Under the pieces are notes generated by a model that saw only the letters and a list, made by a program, of their open reading frames with translations, was not told the DNA's origin and did no database searches. This document shows, piece by piece, positions 45,734-64,000 of a stretch of DNA of 64,000 bases. The stretch lies in assembly GCA_013396995.1 (NCBI GenBank), contig VWZP01001608.1:299373-363372 (forward strand), written 5' to 3'. The DNA is from Dicaeum eximium. Its lineage: Eukaryota > Chordata > Aves > Passeriformes > Dicaeidae. Numbering within the stretch: the first letter of the stretch is position 1; every line of letters starts with the position of its first letter. The position numbers and the translations under genes were made by a program.

Positions 45734-47651
45734 TGTGTATCCAATGCTCAGGCCTGCACGAGGAGTGTCGTGGTCCCATTTCTTCTGTGATCCCTGGGAG
45801 GTGCCAGATGCTGCAGCAGCCTCGGGGGATGCAGGAGCTGCCCAGGGCTGGGTGATTAAAGCAGTTCTGGGCAGGGATCCGGGCTCTGCAGGAAGCAAAT
45901 CCCCCTGGAGCAGCAGCTGGTGTGTCAGATAACCCCACCACAGCCAGCCCCAGGGGAGGAGAGGCTGAAGGATCAGACTGAGCACAGGAGGATTCTCTAA
46001 TTAAGCCTCCAGACTAACTGAGAGGGTGGGAGCAGTGAGGATGGGAGGGATGTGACAAGTGCTGGGTCATTCCTGCTCTGACCCCTCGGGAAGGTTCAGC
46101 CTCAGCCCCTTGCCTCACTCTGCTCTGGATTATGCCCAGTCTGGCTGGGCCAGACAGAGCTTCCTCCTTTGGGAATCTCGGGTCTGGAAGCAGAAGATTA
46201 TTTCCCCCAGGGGAGCTGGGCAGCCCCTCCTAACCCTGAGAACTCTGCCTCTAAGCAGAAAGCAAACACAGCTCCAAATCCTCCTGTCAGTACCTGCACC
46301 CCCATCCTCAGCCTGCCTCTGGCTCGGGCAAATCCTGCAGATTCCAGCACAAGCATCCCAGGATTTGCTCTCCCACCTCTTCCCAACCAGCAGAGAGCAC
46401 CAGGAGGTGGCAGGAGAAGAGGAGGGAGCCAGGGGTTGACACCAAGGTCGGGGAAATCAGAGGGTGCAACATCCCAGTTGGACATTGCCACTCCCTGTGG
46501 CTCATCCTGGAGCTGGGCACGGTGACACAGCCCAGGGAGTCCTTGGGAGCAGCTCAAGGGGCAGGGGACACTGCAGTGCCACCAGCCTGAGAGGTGCTGC
46601 TGGTCTGGGGACAGCCAGGACATCTTGGAGAGCTTCAATGTGTGCGTGGCTGTGAGGGTGGGGTGAGCCCCAGACCCGCCTCCTGTTTGTCCCCTCGGGT
46701 TTGTCCCTTGGCTGGGGTGGCTTCAGGTTCATGGTCTGGCACTGGCACTCCTGGATTGTCCCAACAGCATCAGAGAACAGGCCCCTACACCCAGGAAGCC
46801 TCTGGGACAGAGAGACTTGCAAAGAGAAATGAGATGTAGTTCTCAAAATGAACCAGCACAAAAATACAGATTTCAAAACAGGAGCTAGAGCCACCTTCTG
46901 TTGTTTGCTTGCAACTTCTCCCGTCATTTGGTCTGAAACAGCATCTTCTCTTGTGCCAGTGCAGCCCTTGGCCTGGCCAGTGGCCACAGGGCACAGAACA
47001 TCAGCCAAGGAGGCTCAGGTGGGCTCCCAGCACTGACCCTTCCAGTTCCAGTTTCCCCCTGCCCTGGCACTGTCCCCAGCCCGGTGTCACCCCCTGCCTA
47101 CCCCAGCCCCCCTCACCTTCCCAGTGCTGCCCAGCACGGGCTCAGGCCCTGGGGATGTTTCATTCCAGACCCTTCCCCCTGGAGCAGGGCCCTCCTGTCC
47201 CCTGCCCTACCCTGGGGCCATCCCTGCTCCCCACGGGCTGGGGGATGTTCCTGCAGGGAGAAGGGAATTTTCCTGCTGCTCTGGCAGCTCTGAGAGCCCA
47301 AAGGATTCCCTGGAGAGAAGCTTCCCTCTGCTCCATGTGGCTGTCACTGCCCTGCACGAGGCAGGGACACCGAGGCACAGACTGAGGGGCCTCGTGGCTG
47401 CAATTCACTGCCCCCCTGGCTACCACAGGGACAGGTTCTGCTGGCCCTACCCTGCCTGGCCCTGGCCTGGCTCTGCAGGTGAGGCAGGAGGAGCCTGGCT
47501 GGCCCCAGGGCTCAGCTGGGGCGGTTTAACCACAAACAGGTTTCACCTGGAGCAGGCAGTCTGGGGGCAGGTCCACAACCACCCCTGCAGTTCCTTCAGG
47601 GTGTGTTTATAAACCCACATCCCCCTCACCCCAGGGGCTTTCTCTCTCTTT

Positions 47652-47656
<5 letters not shown>

Positions 47657-47696
<40 letters not shown>

Positions 47697-47710
47697 CTTT
47701 TTTTTTTTTT
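47657..47710. repeat. Poly-T tract
   Basis: About 54 bp of T with scattered C. Confidence 0.95.
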
Positions 47711-47929
47711 GCCTCTGTGTTTTGGGAGCCTTAGTTTGGAGCTGAGGGGCATTTGGGAGTTGCTGCCTCAGGGTGTGTGGGATGTTCTGCTAGAGCTTAG
47801 AACTTCCACCCTTGCAGTGCCACCGAGCAGGTAAGGACACAGCAATCTCCACCTCCAGTGCCCTGCCAGGGGCTGCAGGGCTCTGTCCCAGCACCGTCCT
47901 TCTCCCGTGTCACATCCCAGGTGGTGACA

Positions 47930-49786
47930 ATGTCCTCACACGGCTCTGCAGTGGCCTTGGGGCTCGATTCCCAGCCCAGCTGCAGCACTCCAGTGCCTGC
48001 CCCAAGGAATTCTCTCCTGGCACGGCCTCTCCCTCCCCCGTGGAGCTGCTCCCTCGCCCTGCTCGGCCAGGAGGACCTCGTGGAGAGCTTCACCAGGTAC
48101 GTGGGGAGGGCTGAGCCCCGCTCCTGCACCTGCTGTCCCCAAGGGAAAGTGTCCCTTGTGCGGGCTGTGTTTGGTTCACCACGGCTCACACAGCGCTGGA
48201 GCTGTCCCCTGTGCCCTGGTGGCAGCCCTGGGTGCCCGCGGTGTCCCTGCTGCCCCACCTCGGTCCCGAGGCAGCCTCTCAGCCCTGTGTCCCCTGTCCT
48301 GCCGTGCCAGGAGCTCCTGCGAGCCGCGGTGCCCCGGCCCCGACCCGCAGCTGGTGCGCAGGATCGTGGCGCAGGTGGAGTTCTACCTGTCCGACGAGAA
48401 CCTGGCCAAGGACGCCTTCCTCCTCAAACACGTGCAGAAGAACAAGATGGGCTTCGTCAGCATCAAACTGCTGACATCCTTCAAGAAGGTGGGTCCTGAG
48501 TGTGTTCAGGGGAGCTCCGGGCTGGGCTCTGCCCTCGGGGCCCTGCAGCAGCTCCGTGCCCACGGAGGGTCCTGGGGGAGCAGTGAGCACTCCCCAAAGC
48601 ACCCCCAGGGCTGGACTCGCCTCTTCGACCCCTGCTGGCCCTGGGCTGCTTTGTGATCACCCCTAAGCCAAAAACCCGGGAAGTGCTGGAGCTGTGGCTT
48701 CTTGGAGCGCCCAGGGGACACCGGGGACTGTCTGCAGACCCAAAGCTGCTCCTGCAGAAGGGGGATATTGGGGGGATGCTGGATGGGGTCACAGCCTGCC
48801 TGGAGGGTGGGTTTAGGGTGGTCCTTGCCTGGGCAGAGCGGGAGCTGCAGGTTGATGGCGATTCCCCCCTCTGAGCACAGGTGAAATACCTGACCCGGGA
48901 CTGGCGCCTCACCCTCTACGCCCTCAAATTCTCGGCGCTGCTGGAGGTGAACAAGGAGGGCACCAAAGTGCGGCGGCGCCTCCCCATCCCCGAGCACCTG
49001 CTGAGCGTCCCCCCCAGCAAACTGCTGCTGGCCTGGGAGCTGCAGGACCCTCCTCTGCAGAGGAACTTTCTGGAAACCATCACCAGGATGTTCAGCCCCT
49101 TCGGCGCCATCGCCTCCATCCGCCTGCTGCGGCCGGGCCGCAAGCTGCCCTCGGATGTGCGCAGGTATTGCTCGCGTTTTCCCGAGCTGCTGAGCCGCTG
49201 CTGTGCCCTGGTGGAGTACGAGAGCCTGGAGAGCGCCCGCGGCGCCTTCGAGAGCCTGGGGCACCGCGACTGGCACAGCATCAGGGTGGTGCGGCTGTGC
49301 GGGAAGGGCGGCAAGAAGAAAAGCGGGGAGGAGCGGGGCGGATGGAAGGTGCAGCCGGCGGCTCTGACCTTCCCCGCCAGCCTCGAGGGTTCCCTGCCCG
49401 GCGGATCTCCCGAGGATGATGATGCCTCAGGGTCGCCGTCCCTCCTCCTGAATCAAGACCTGGTGGCATCGAGCTGGCCTGGCAGCGACTTCACGCCTGG
49501 AAATTCCAAGGATTTCCCCGGCTCCCTCCTCCCCAGTAAGGGCTGCCCTCAGCTCGGGATGGGTTTGGGCACCGAGAGCCGCCCGGGGAGCGCGGCGGGG
49601 TGCTGGACACCCTGGGGTGGCCTCTGTGCCTCGGCCGAAGCTCCTCGCAGCGATGCCCTGGCGGCTCCGTGGGTGTCCGAGCCCCTGAGCCTGTGGGACG
49701 GGGTCCTGTGCCTGCCCCGCAGCCCCGAGGGCTCCAGGGGCTTCGGCAGCAGCTTCGGGGCAGGAGAACTCGTCCTGCGGCGCTGA
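47930..49786 (+). CDS. LARP6-like La-related RNA-binding protein (3 coding exons)
   Basis: Paralogue of LARP6 (acheron), whose family binds stem-loops in target mRNAs and regulates their translation. Exons: 47930-48096, 48311-48488 and 48881-49786; phases agree and the total is 1251 nt (416 aa; human LARP6 is about 491). The La motif runs about residues 68-140 and includes VEFYLSDENLAKDAFLLKHV and the family block VSIKLLTSFKK before VKYLTRDWR. An RRM-like domain (about 165-275) has FSPFGAIASIRLLRPGRKLP and CCALVEYES. The C-terminus has GVLCLPRSPEGSRGFGSSF, resembling the conserved C-terminal LARP6 motif. The first exon is weakly conserved: its ATG at 47930 is chosen because the frame is open to a GTACGT donor whose phase fits exon 2. 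An AG at 47919-47920 could instead be an acceptor, so more 5' sequence is possible. The gene is probably the avian LARP6-like locus; I leave the symbol open. Confidence 0.85.
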
Positions 49787-50044
49787 GACTCCTTCAGGTT
49801 CAGGGTTAGGGTTTGTTATTTTCTTTCTTTTCCCTTCTTCTCTCGAGCAGAAGAATTTTCTATGGCCCTGCGAGCTGTGGGCAGTGGCAGTGCAGCTGAT
49901 CCAGGGGACAGAAGTTTTGGGGCAAGGACCAGGCTCGAGACACTGAGCAGCAGCAGGAGCTGTGCTGTGCTCATGCCAGTGAGACTGTGCTTGCTCAGGG
50001 CCCAGAGCTGGGTTTGGGGTCCAGGTTTTGGATGAGAAATGGAC

Positions 50045-50050
50045 AATAAA
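50045..50050 (+). terminator. Poly(A) signal AATAAA of the LARP6-like gene
   Basis: Canonical hexamer about 260 bp after the stop codon, followed by a T-rich stretch. A second plus-strand AATAAA lies at 51109-51114. Confidence 0.65.
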
Positions 50051-50108
50051 GAGAGATGAAGTTTCCAGGCACTCTGGTTGCTGCTGTGATTTTTTTTTTT
50101 TTTTTTTT

Positions 50109-50109
50109 N
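50109..50109. other. Single N in poly-T tract
   Basis: One N at the end of a run of about 18 T, in the 3' flank of the LARP6-like gene. Tract length is uncertain. Confidence 0.9.
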
Positions 50110-51108
50110 TCTTGCTGCTGCCTGAGGTGCAGCCAGACAAGGGAAGGAGGGTCCCTGCCTGCCTGCAGCTGCCTCCCTTGCTGTCCCTGGGGTGCTGGGG
50201 ACACAGAGGGGTGCCCAGGAGTGATGGCTGTGGTGGCAGGGCCGTGGTTCCTCCTGGCTCTTGGCTGCTCAAGGCTCTCTGGCATCTCTCAGGATGGAAT
50301 GTGGGAGCTTCCTGTGTCCCTCCTGCTCCCACAGCCTCCCCAGCTCCTCCAGGAAGGGCAAAGGGAGGCTACAGATGGCCCTCAGGGGTCTGACAGTGCC
50401 CTTGGTGTGCACCCAGAGCTGGGATGAGTCTGCAGTGCTGGAGTGGAGGATTCAGGTGGGCAGGGCTGGTGAGGGGATGGGGTCACACCTCGTGTGAGGA
50501 GAGGTTTGAGGGCAGTTCCAGCGGTCAGGAGCCTCTGGCTGAGGATGAGGGGGGTGGAAAACAGAGCAGGTGTGGGTTCTGGTGCCCATCACCCAGCCAG
50601 GACCCTGGCAATGAGGAGATGCTCTCCAGGTAGTGAGGAGAATTCTCTGGATCAGGAATTCCTTGTCCTTGTGGTAAATTTAATTTCCCAGATCCCAGCT
50701 GGGAATGAGCTCCTGCTGGGGCAAGCAGGTCTGGGAAATTCCTGAAGTCTGCTGGAGAGAATTGCTTGTCCATCCTAAACCTGCTGGTTGGGAATGGAGA
50801 AGGACTGATGGGAACTGGGATGGTCCTGGCCCCAGTGCTCCTGAAATGCTTGAGTTTAGTGCTGTCAGTGTGAGGAGAAAGATGGACACTGGAGCTGCTT
50901 CCAAGGCTTGGAGAAAGGAAATGTTCAGCTCCTCAGGGAGCTGCTCAGCAGAGCTCCCTGGGAATCTTCAAGGGGCTTCTTTGAAGGTAATTCCTGGGTC
51001 TGGAGTGGCACTCCCACTGCCCAGCCCCTCTCCCCTTCCCACTGTGGCAGGGCAGGACCACCCCCTCCCTCCTCACCTACCACACCACTGCAGATCCTGG
51101 TGGTTTTC

Positions 51109-51129
51109 AATAAAAATATCCCTTTTATT
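51109..51129. terminator. Back-to-back poly(A) signals on both strands
   Basis: AATAAA on the plus strand at 51109-51114 and AATAAA on the minus strand at 51129-51124. The minus signal is 32 nt past the IFI30 stop and is very likely its poly(A) signal. The plus signal would suit a long 3' UTR isoform of the LARP6-like gene. Confidence 0.65.
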
Positions 51130-51160
51130 GGCCTCTCTCTCTGTGCCCCCACACCATCCC

Positions 51161-52970
51161 TCAGCGGCTGCAGCCAGACAGGAACTTGGGGGCCTTGGAG
51201 CCCCCACAGGCTTCAGGCTTTTCCCCCTGCCAGAGAGCAGCCATTAGAGCCCCAGCAGGGATGAGGACGTGTCCCCAAGCCCTGCTGTCCCCCCAGAGCC
51301 TTGTCCCACCTGGTAGAGGTGGCAAACCAGCCTGAGCAGCGCGGCCTCTGCCTGTGCCTGCAGCTCGTCCGTGTGTTTCTGTGGGGGGACAGAGCCACTC
51401 AGAGGGGTCCCCACGGTGTCCCAGCCCTGCCTGGCACCCTGTGCCCCCCCTGGCATACCCCATTGATGGTGATCCAGGGCACGTACTGGTGTGGGGGGTC
51501 CAGTGCCTCGGTCACTTGGGCGTTGTGGTGCATCAGGGCCACCCCCGTGTCCCCCTGCATGCAGGCGCTGATGCGGCCGCTGTCCACCTCTGGGGCGTGG
51601 ATCTGCAGGCACTGCCGGGCACAGGGGACACGGGGACACTCAGGGAGGACAGGGGTGATCCCCACGGTGGGGCATGAGGGGTGGGGAGGGGGACATACAG
51701 CCTCCAGGTTCTTGGTGACGGCGTGTCCCGACTCCAGGCAGGCGATGACGGGGAAGTAGGTGCTGAAGTTCTTGGCCTCGTGCATCAGACAGGCCTAAGG
51801 GGACAATGGGGGTGGTGAGGGACAGCCGGACCCCCCCGTGCCAGCACCGTGGGAACGGGGACCGTCACCTCCATCATGTTGCCCAAGCATTCGTCGGGGC
51901 CGTGCTGGCACTTGAAGTCCAACTTGCCGCTGACGTTCCTCTCCTGCGGGACCAACCGGGCTGAGCGGGGCCGGCGGCAGCGGGGCGGGCACCGGGAGGG
52001 CCGGCTCCTACCTGGGCGTTGCCGTAGGGCACCAGGGTGATGTTCAGCATCTCTCCGGGCAGCAGCAGCCAGGTGGGGAAGAGTTTCCTCACCAGGAACT
52101 CGCGGCACGCCGGGCACAGGCTCTCGTAGTACAGGCTCAGCTCCACGGGCGCGGCCGGGGGGCGCGGGAGGTCGGGACAGCGGCTCTGAACCTGCACACG
52201 GGAAGGTTTGGGGTGCACGGGGGGATACCCCAGCATCTGTAGGGATGGGGCAAAGCTCCGGGGATGCAGGGAAGAAGGGGGATGAGGGCGTGCAGGGTAG
52301 AGGGAAGTGAAAGCGGCCGGGAGCTCTTTGCTGTCGCAGGATCCTGTGCGTGGCTGACACCCAGCGCTGGGGCTTTCCACCAGAACTTCCCCAAAACATT
52401 TCAGAGGAAAACAAATTTAGACCAGGACATGCCTGGGTGGGGGTATGGCCCAGCACCCAGTGCCGGGGGGAGCTGCAGCCCCGTGGGGCTCACGGGGCGC
52501 TGTCACCGCCCGGCTCTGTTTGGGGCAGAATAAGCTGAAAAGCGGTTTTGCACTAAAAAGCAGAAGCGGTCAGGGTCTGGCTGCACCACAACCATTCCCA
52601 GGGATGCTGCGGAATGCCGTGGTGGCCGGGTGGCACCGGAGGCTCTGAGCATCCCTGCGGATGTGACAGCCCGTGCCTCAGCCATGCTCGCAGCTGGCAC
52701 TCGCTCCGGGCATCGTGGCCAGGCGCTGTCCCAGCCCTGTCCCCGCGTCCCCGCTGCCGGGCAGGCGGGAGGTGGCCCCGCGTGCCGGGTCACCCTGCCC
52801 TTGTCCCCAGCCCCGGCAGCGGCAGCAGCGGCTCTGACCTGGCAGGCGACGGCGATGTCCCGCGAGCTGCACCAGCGGTGGGCAGGGTAATCACAGCCGG
52901 GGGCCACCCCGAGCCCCGGGGCCACCAGGGCCACCAGCGCCAGCACAGCCAGCGGCACCGCGGGGGCCAT
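51161..52970 (-). CDS. IFI30: IFI30 / GILT, gamma-interferon-inducible lysosomal thiol reductase (7 exons)
   Basis: Lysosomal thiol reductase that reduces protein disulfides at acid pH for MHC class II antigen processing. Exons in transcript order: 52970-52839, 52191-52012, 51943-51869, 51794-51699, 51611-51459, 51378-51310, 51226-51161. Every exon is a whole number of codons; the total is 256 aa plus stop (human about 250). Residues 1-20 are a hydrophobic signal peptide (MAPAVPLAVLALVALVAPGL). The active site is C70-P-A-C73 in YYESLCPACREFL. The GILT signature CQHGx2ECx2Nx4C is complete at 116-131 across the exon 3/4 border. N-glycosylation sequons are at N94, N107 and N138. The last exon was chosen because QGEKPEAC matches the human tail pattern; reading through the exon 6 donor would give a different end at 51244. 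It lies tandem to and downstream of PIK3R2, as in human. Confidence 0.94.
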
Positions 52971-53013
52971 GAGGACGCCGGGGTGACGCGGAAATGAGCC
53001 CGGCCCAGCGGGG

Positions 53014-53021
53014 ACTTTTAA
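53014..53021 (-). promoter_or_regulatory. IFI30: TATA-like box upstream of IFI30
   Basis: The minus strand reads TTTAAAAG about 45 nt before the IFI30 ATG, in GC-rich DNA. Position and sequence suit a core promoter with a very short 5' UTR. The start site is not visible from sequence. Confidence 0.35.
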
Positions 53022-53469
53022 AGCTCGGCTGTGCCCGCCCTTCCTGCCCCTCCTGCCGCCCGTGACGCCGCCGGCCCACGTGGGGCTCCGGTCCCCGCTG
53101 GCCCCGGGCCTGGAGCTCCGATCCCTGGGGCTGGGACAGGTCCGGGAGCGGAGCCCAGCCCGGAGCAGCCCGAGCAGGGACACGGGGCTGGCGGCCAGCA
53201 CAGCCCCGGCTGGCTGCGGGTGCCGGGGCAGCTCCGGGCGCTCGAAGGGGGTGCAGCCCAAGGGGATCCTCGTCGTTCCCCGGTTTGTAGCTGCTGTTTC
53301 CGGGCGTTTCTCAGCCCCACGTGCCCCAGCCCCACAAAGCCGGGGAGCACAATCCTGGCACGATGGGTCACATCCTGCACCCAGCCCAGGAACTGGGGCA
53401 CAGCCCCACCACCCTCCTGCCCCCGCACAACCTCCCACAGCAATCCAGCAGCCTGCTTCATTAACTCTG

Positions 53470-53479
53470 TTTATTTATT
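53470..53479 (-). terminator. PIK3R2: Distal tandem PIK3R2 poly(A) signals
   Basis: Two overlapping AATAAA hexamers on the minus strand about 450 bp before the probable IFI30 start. Confidence 0.5.
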
Positions 53480-53641
53480 TCCTTTTTTTTTAAAGTTGTT
53501 TTTTGTGGGTTTTTTCGAAGTACCGTACAAAAAAAAAAATCCTCTTACAGTAACAAATACTGGGTTTACATTAGTAAACATCAACAGAAAGAGCAGAGAG
53601 CACTACTGCTGGTAACGGACAGCTCAGGGGGCAGGTTATTC

Positions 53642-53647
53642 TTTATT
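53642..53647 (-). terminator. PIK3R2: Proximal PIK3R2 poly(A) signal
   Basis: AATAAA on the minus strand, about 2.8 kb after the stop codon. Confidence 0.5.
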
Positions 53648-56451
53648 GCATATACCTAGAAACTAAAACCTCACGCAGCCGCCACGTCCTCTCCGAGCAC
53701 AAAGCCTCCGCTGGCACCTTGGGGGTTACAGGGGGAGCCCAAAGCCCCCCGAGAGCAGGGACACGGAGGGACAAGCCCCAAACTGTGCCCCGGGGAGCAG
53801 AACAGCCTTGTGGCACTCACGGGTGCGTGGCTCGGCCGGGGGACGTGGGCGTCACAAGCAGCAAAGCACAGCCCGACCCCTCGAAAGGCGGCCGGGCTCA
53901 GAACGAGCCAAAGCAGCAAAGGACAAATCACAACGAGCTTGTGCTGGGGGAGCTCCGGGCTGGGCTTCCACCCCGGGGAGAGCAGGGAAAGCTGCTGTTC
54001 AGGGAGCCAAGTGAAGCACCGTCAGGGAAAGGCAGCCCTGGGAAGGGCATCTTCCTCCTCGTCGTACACGTGAGCAGTGCCCTGCCAAGGACGGGCCCCA
54101 GCGGGCAGGGAAGGCAGTGCTGGAAGAGGGGTGACTGTGACCCCCCCCTCCTTGGGCTGTGGCTGGACAGCAGGAAGGGTCAGCACGGCGAGAACAACAG
54201 AAATTCAGCCAAAAGGATAAAAACACAGGATAAAGTGAAGCTGGGATTTCCCTGGGCAGCAGAGCCAGGTGAGCACCAAGCGAGTGTTGACAGGTGACAG
54301 CTTCAAGCTGAGACTCTTCCAGATGCTCAGCAGGTCCTGGCATGAGCAGGGAGCAATGCTCCCAGGCAGGACTGGCCCCAAACTCACTTTTAGGGCTGGT
54401 GGTGGAGGAACGTGGAGCCCATGGGATGAGAGGCTGAGGATCCCACCTGCCTGCAGCCTGTCCTGGGATGTGGGGATGTGCTGGAAGTGCAGGGACAAGC
54501 ACAGGACCAGCAGAGTCCCCAGGCTGAAAAGGTGTGGAACACTAACAAAGCTTTGGAGTGTTGATGCAGCCCTCTGGCCACTCCACAGGCCCCAGGAGGC
54601 CTCTGGATAGAGCTGTGAGGACTGAGCCTCCCTGCCCCACGCCCACGTGCCCTCATCTCTCACGTGCCCCAGTCCAAACTATTCCCTTACTCATCCCTGG
54701 CAGCTTTTGCCAAGTGATCCTCAAAGCCAACCACAACCTCTCCTGGGCCATGCCCCCACAGCTCCCCTGACCCACTGCCTGCACCTGAGCACCAAACACT
54801 GACAAACCAGACCCAAAAACCAGGGCCCAGGGCCTGGAGAGGACATGCAGAGCAGGGAACGGGGCTATACAGTTGAGCATAGAGAGCTGCCACAAGCAAC
54901 AGGAATGGGATGTTTGCTCCAGCAGCCCCAGCTCCAGATGGATCTGGGGACCAGCCCAGAGCAAGGCAAGCAGCAGAGCTGCCCAGGAAGGGAGGGACTG
55001 CGGTCCCCAACGCAGGTGGCACATCAGGGACAGGATGCAGGCACAGCATGAGCACAGAGCACCCCGTGGATCCAGCAGAACCCAAGCTGCAACAGGAAAC
55101 AGAAGTGCCCAAGTCCACAGCACCCACCCGCCTGTCCCAAGGAGGAGCCTCTGAGAGGGAATGAGCCACTCTGGCAAATCAAGACGACCAAGAATGCTCT
55201 CCCCCAGCCAGGCAGCTGAGATAACCCAGGAAAGCAAATGCCACCACAGCCTCAACTCTCAGCTCAGCTTTCAAAGCTCTTCCAGGCTGCCCTGGCGCAC
55301 TCTGAGCTCGGACACGGCAGCAGCCGGCTGTGGTGGGCAGCCCTGCCCCAGCCCCATACAGTACCCATGATTGTAAGTGCTTTGCATACATAGTTCACCA
55401 TCATGCAGATACATTTCAGCATGCCCTGGGCCCCACAGATTGTCCTCCTGCAGCAGAGAGGTCCTTCATTCCAGGTAGGGCAAGTAGTGTGTGTTGGACT
55501 CCAGCCCTCTCCTGCTTCAGCTGCAGGGCCCGGGGCTGTGGCAGCCTGGCAGCTGCTGCCCACACTGGGGGTGGCACTGGGGGCTCAGCAAACACCAGCA
55601 CCAGGGGAGCAGCTGGTCACAAAAAGAACCATATTTACAGAGCTACAGTCAGCTTCAATGGGTTACGTGTGCAGAGTCACCAAATCCGGCCAGAAACAAC
55701 GAGCTGTGCATCCCACAGATCCTGCCAGGAAAAACACGGGTACCAACACGGATTTCACAGCTTCGTTGGCACAACTAAGGCAGAGATTCACAGCTAAGCA
55801 GATCCTCCCTGCCCAGGCAGCAATACTCCAGAGATGGTTATGACAAGAGGGAATGGTGGGGCACAGCACGGAGTGAAGATCTCGGCTGGGAAGCGCCATG
55901 GAGGATGAGGTTTCTCCTTCCTAAATGTGTCTCTGCATGCAAGAGCAGCACCCCTCGTACCAGACACCATCACAGCCTGCGAGGCCACCGAGGGAAGCGA
56001 GAGGGAAGGGTGCACATGCTCAGTGGAGCCTCCTCCTCTGCCTCCTGCGGTGTCCCAGCAGGGAACCCCTCGGTCACAGCACCAAGGAATCGGAACCAAA
56101 GCTCTACAGTGATGCGTAGCGGGGCGACCTGCCAGCAAGAAGGGGATCTGACCTGCTCATCAGGGAAGGGGAGGGGGCTGTGCTCACCCCCAGCAATTCA
56201 ATCACAACTAGATCCCACCTCCTAGAGGCTGGAGCCCACTGCAAATCTACAGCCCAGCCCTTCTGTCCCATCAGCCAACATGGGTTTCAGCTACTGACCA
56301 AGAGGGACATCAGGAACGGTCACAGACACCTCAGAGGCTCTGAAGGAGCAGGAGCACAGAGACTCAACTATACAGGGTGCAAGAGTCCAGAGCCAGAAAG
56401 CAGCGCCCTGGGGAGAAGCTGAAGGCAGCTGTTGTGTTGTGCATGGGCTGC

Positions 56452-63991
<7,540 letters not shown>

Positions 63992-64000
63992 CTGGGAGAG

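Larger units (their letters stand above)
45206..47929. other. RFX2 to LARP6-like intergenic region
   Basis: GC-rich. No exon, RNA gene or clear repeat apart from the poly-T tract at 47657-47710. It probably contains the promoter and any non-coding 5' exon of the LARP6-like gene, which I could not place. Confidence 0.6.
49787..51108 (+). other. 3' flank of the LARP6-like gene
   Basis: Contains the AATAAA at 50045 and a poly-T tract with an N. No further gene is seen; it may be 3' UTR of a long isoform up to 51109. Confidence 0.5.
53470..56451 (-). other. PIK3R2: PIK3R2 3' UTR (about 3 kb)
   Basis: No open gene is seen between the PIK3R2 stop and tandem minus-strand AATAAA signals (plus TTTATT at 53470-53475 and 53474-53479). 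An earlier minus-strand AATAAA lies at 53647-53642. The A/T-rich end with an A8-A9 run looks like a 3' UTR terminus. Its extent is inferred. Confidence 0.6.

Noticed and set aside
47805..47830. Possible 13-nt microexon (CTTGCAG|...|GTAAGG) before the LARP6-like gene
   Set aside because: Only splice-like words support it; no conserved coding sequence. It could be a 5' UTR exon but cannot be supported.
51244..51310. IFI30 ending by read-through at 51244
   Set aside because: A consensus GT donor at the end of exon 6 and an AG acceptor at 51227 give a tail (QGEKPEAC) that matches GILT proteins better.
53031..53615. 194-codon open frame upstream of IFI30
   Set aside because: It lies in a GC-rich promoter region and the PIK3R2 3' UTR end, with no recognisable domain or splice signals.

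Overview
The window is vertebrate nuclear DNA, most likely from a bird and probably a songbird. The evidence is split genes with GT/AG introns, many 5'-truncated CR1 LINE tails in both orientations, solo LTRs of endogenous retroviruses, and gene content (RFX2, IFI30, PIK3R2) that fits a GC-rich avian microchromosome. The species is inferred, not proven. No bacterial, plasmid or phage feature is present.

Layout. 1-13,350: no coding sequence; this is upstream/5' intronic DNA of RFX2, filled with minisatellites, CR1 copies and one 677-bp solo LTR. 13,360-43,498 (+): all 17 coding exons of RFX2, a winged-helix transcription factor. The exon phases close perfectly and give 726 residues. Its introns hold CR1s, nested solo LTRs (all antisense to the gene), a decayed duplicate of coding exon 15, a duplicated splice donor and an X-box-like palindrome. 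43,499-about 45,200: RFX2 3' UTR, which contains an 11-bp minisatellite. About 45,200-47,900: intergenic. 47,930-49,786 (+): a three-exon LARP6-like RNA-binding protein gene. 51,161-52,970 (-): seven-exon IFI30 (GILT), convergent with the LARP6-like gene. 53,470-63,991 (-): the 3' part of PIK3R2 (PI3K regulatory subunit p85-beta), from the RhoGAP/BH domain to the stop codon; its 5' part lies beyond the window.

The genes do not form an operon. RFX2 acts on ciliary and spermatogenic transcription, the LARP6-like protein on RNA, IFI30 in lysosomal disulfide reduction for antigen processing, and p85-beta in PI3K signalling. The PIK3R2-IFI30 tandem pair matches the order I know from human 19p13.1. 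RFX2 lies elsewhere on human 19p, so its position beside IFI30 marks a rearrangement relative to mammals.

The assembly has visible faults that matter for annotation. A 1,925-bp near-identical tandem copy inside PIK3R2 is joined by a single N in the middle of an exon. A single N sits inside an LTR that lacks about 300 bp. A 59-N gap has identical 23-bp ends on both sides. A single N lies in a poly-T tract. I found no convincing new gene system. The most unusual items are the intragenic exon duplication in RFX2, the X-box-like site inside an RFX gene, a perfect 16-bp hairpin, the back-to-back poly(A) signals between two convergent genes, and two minisatellites that stay open in all six frames.
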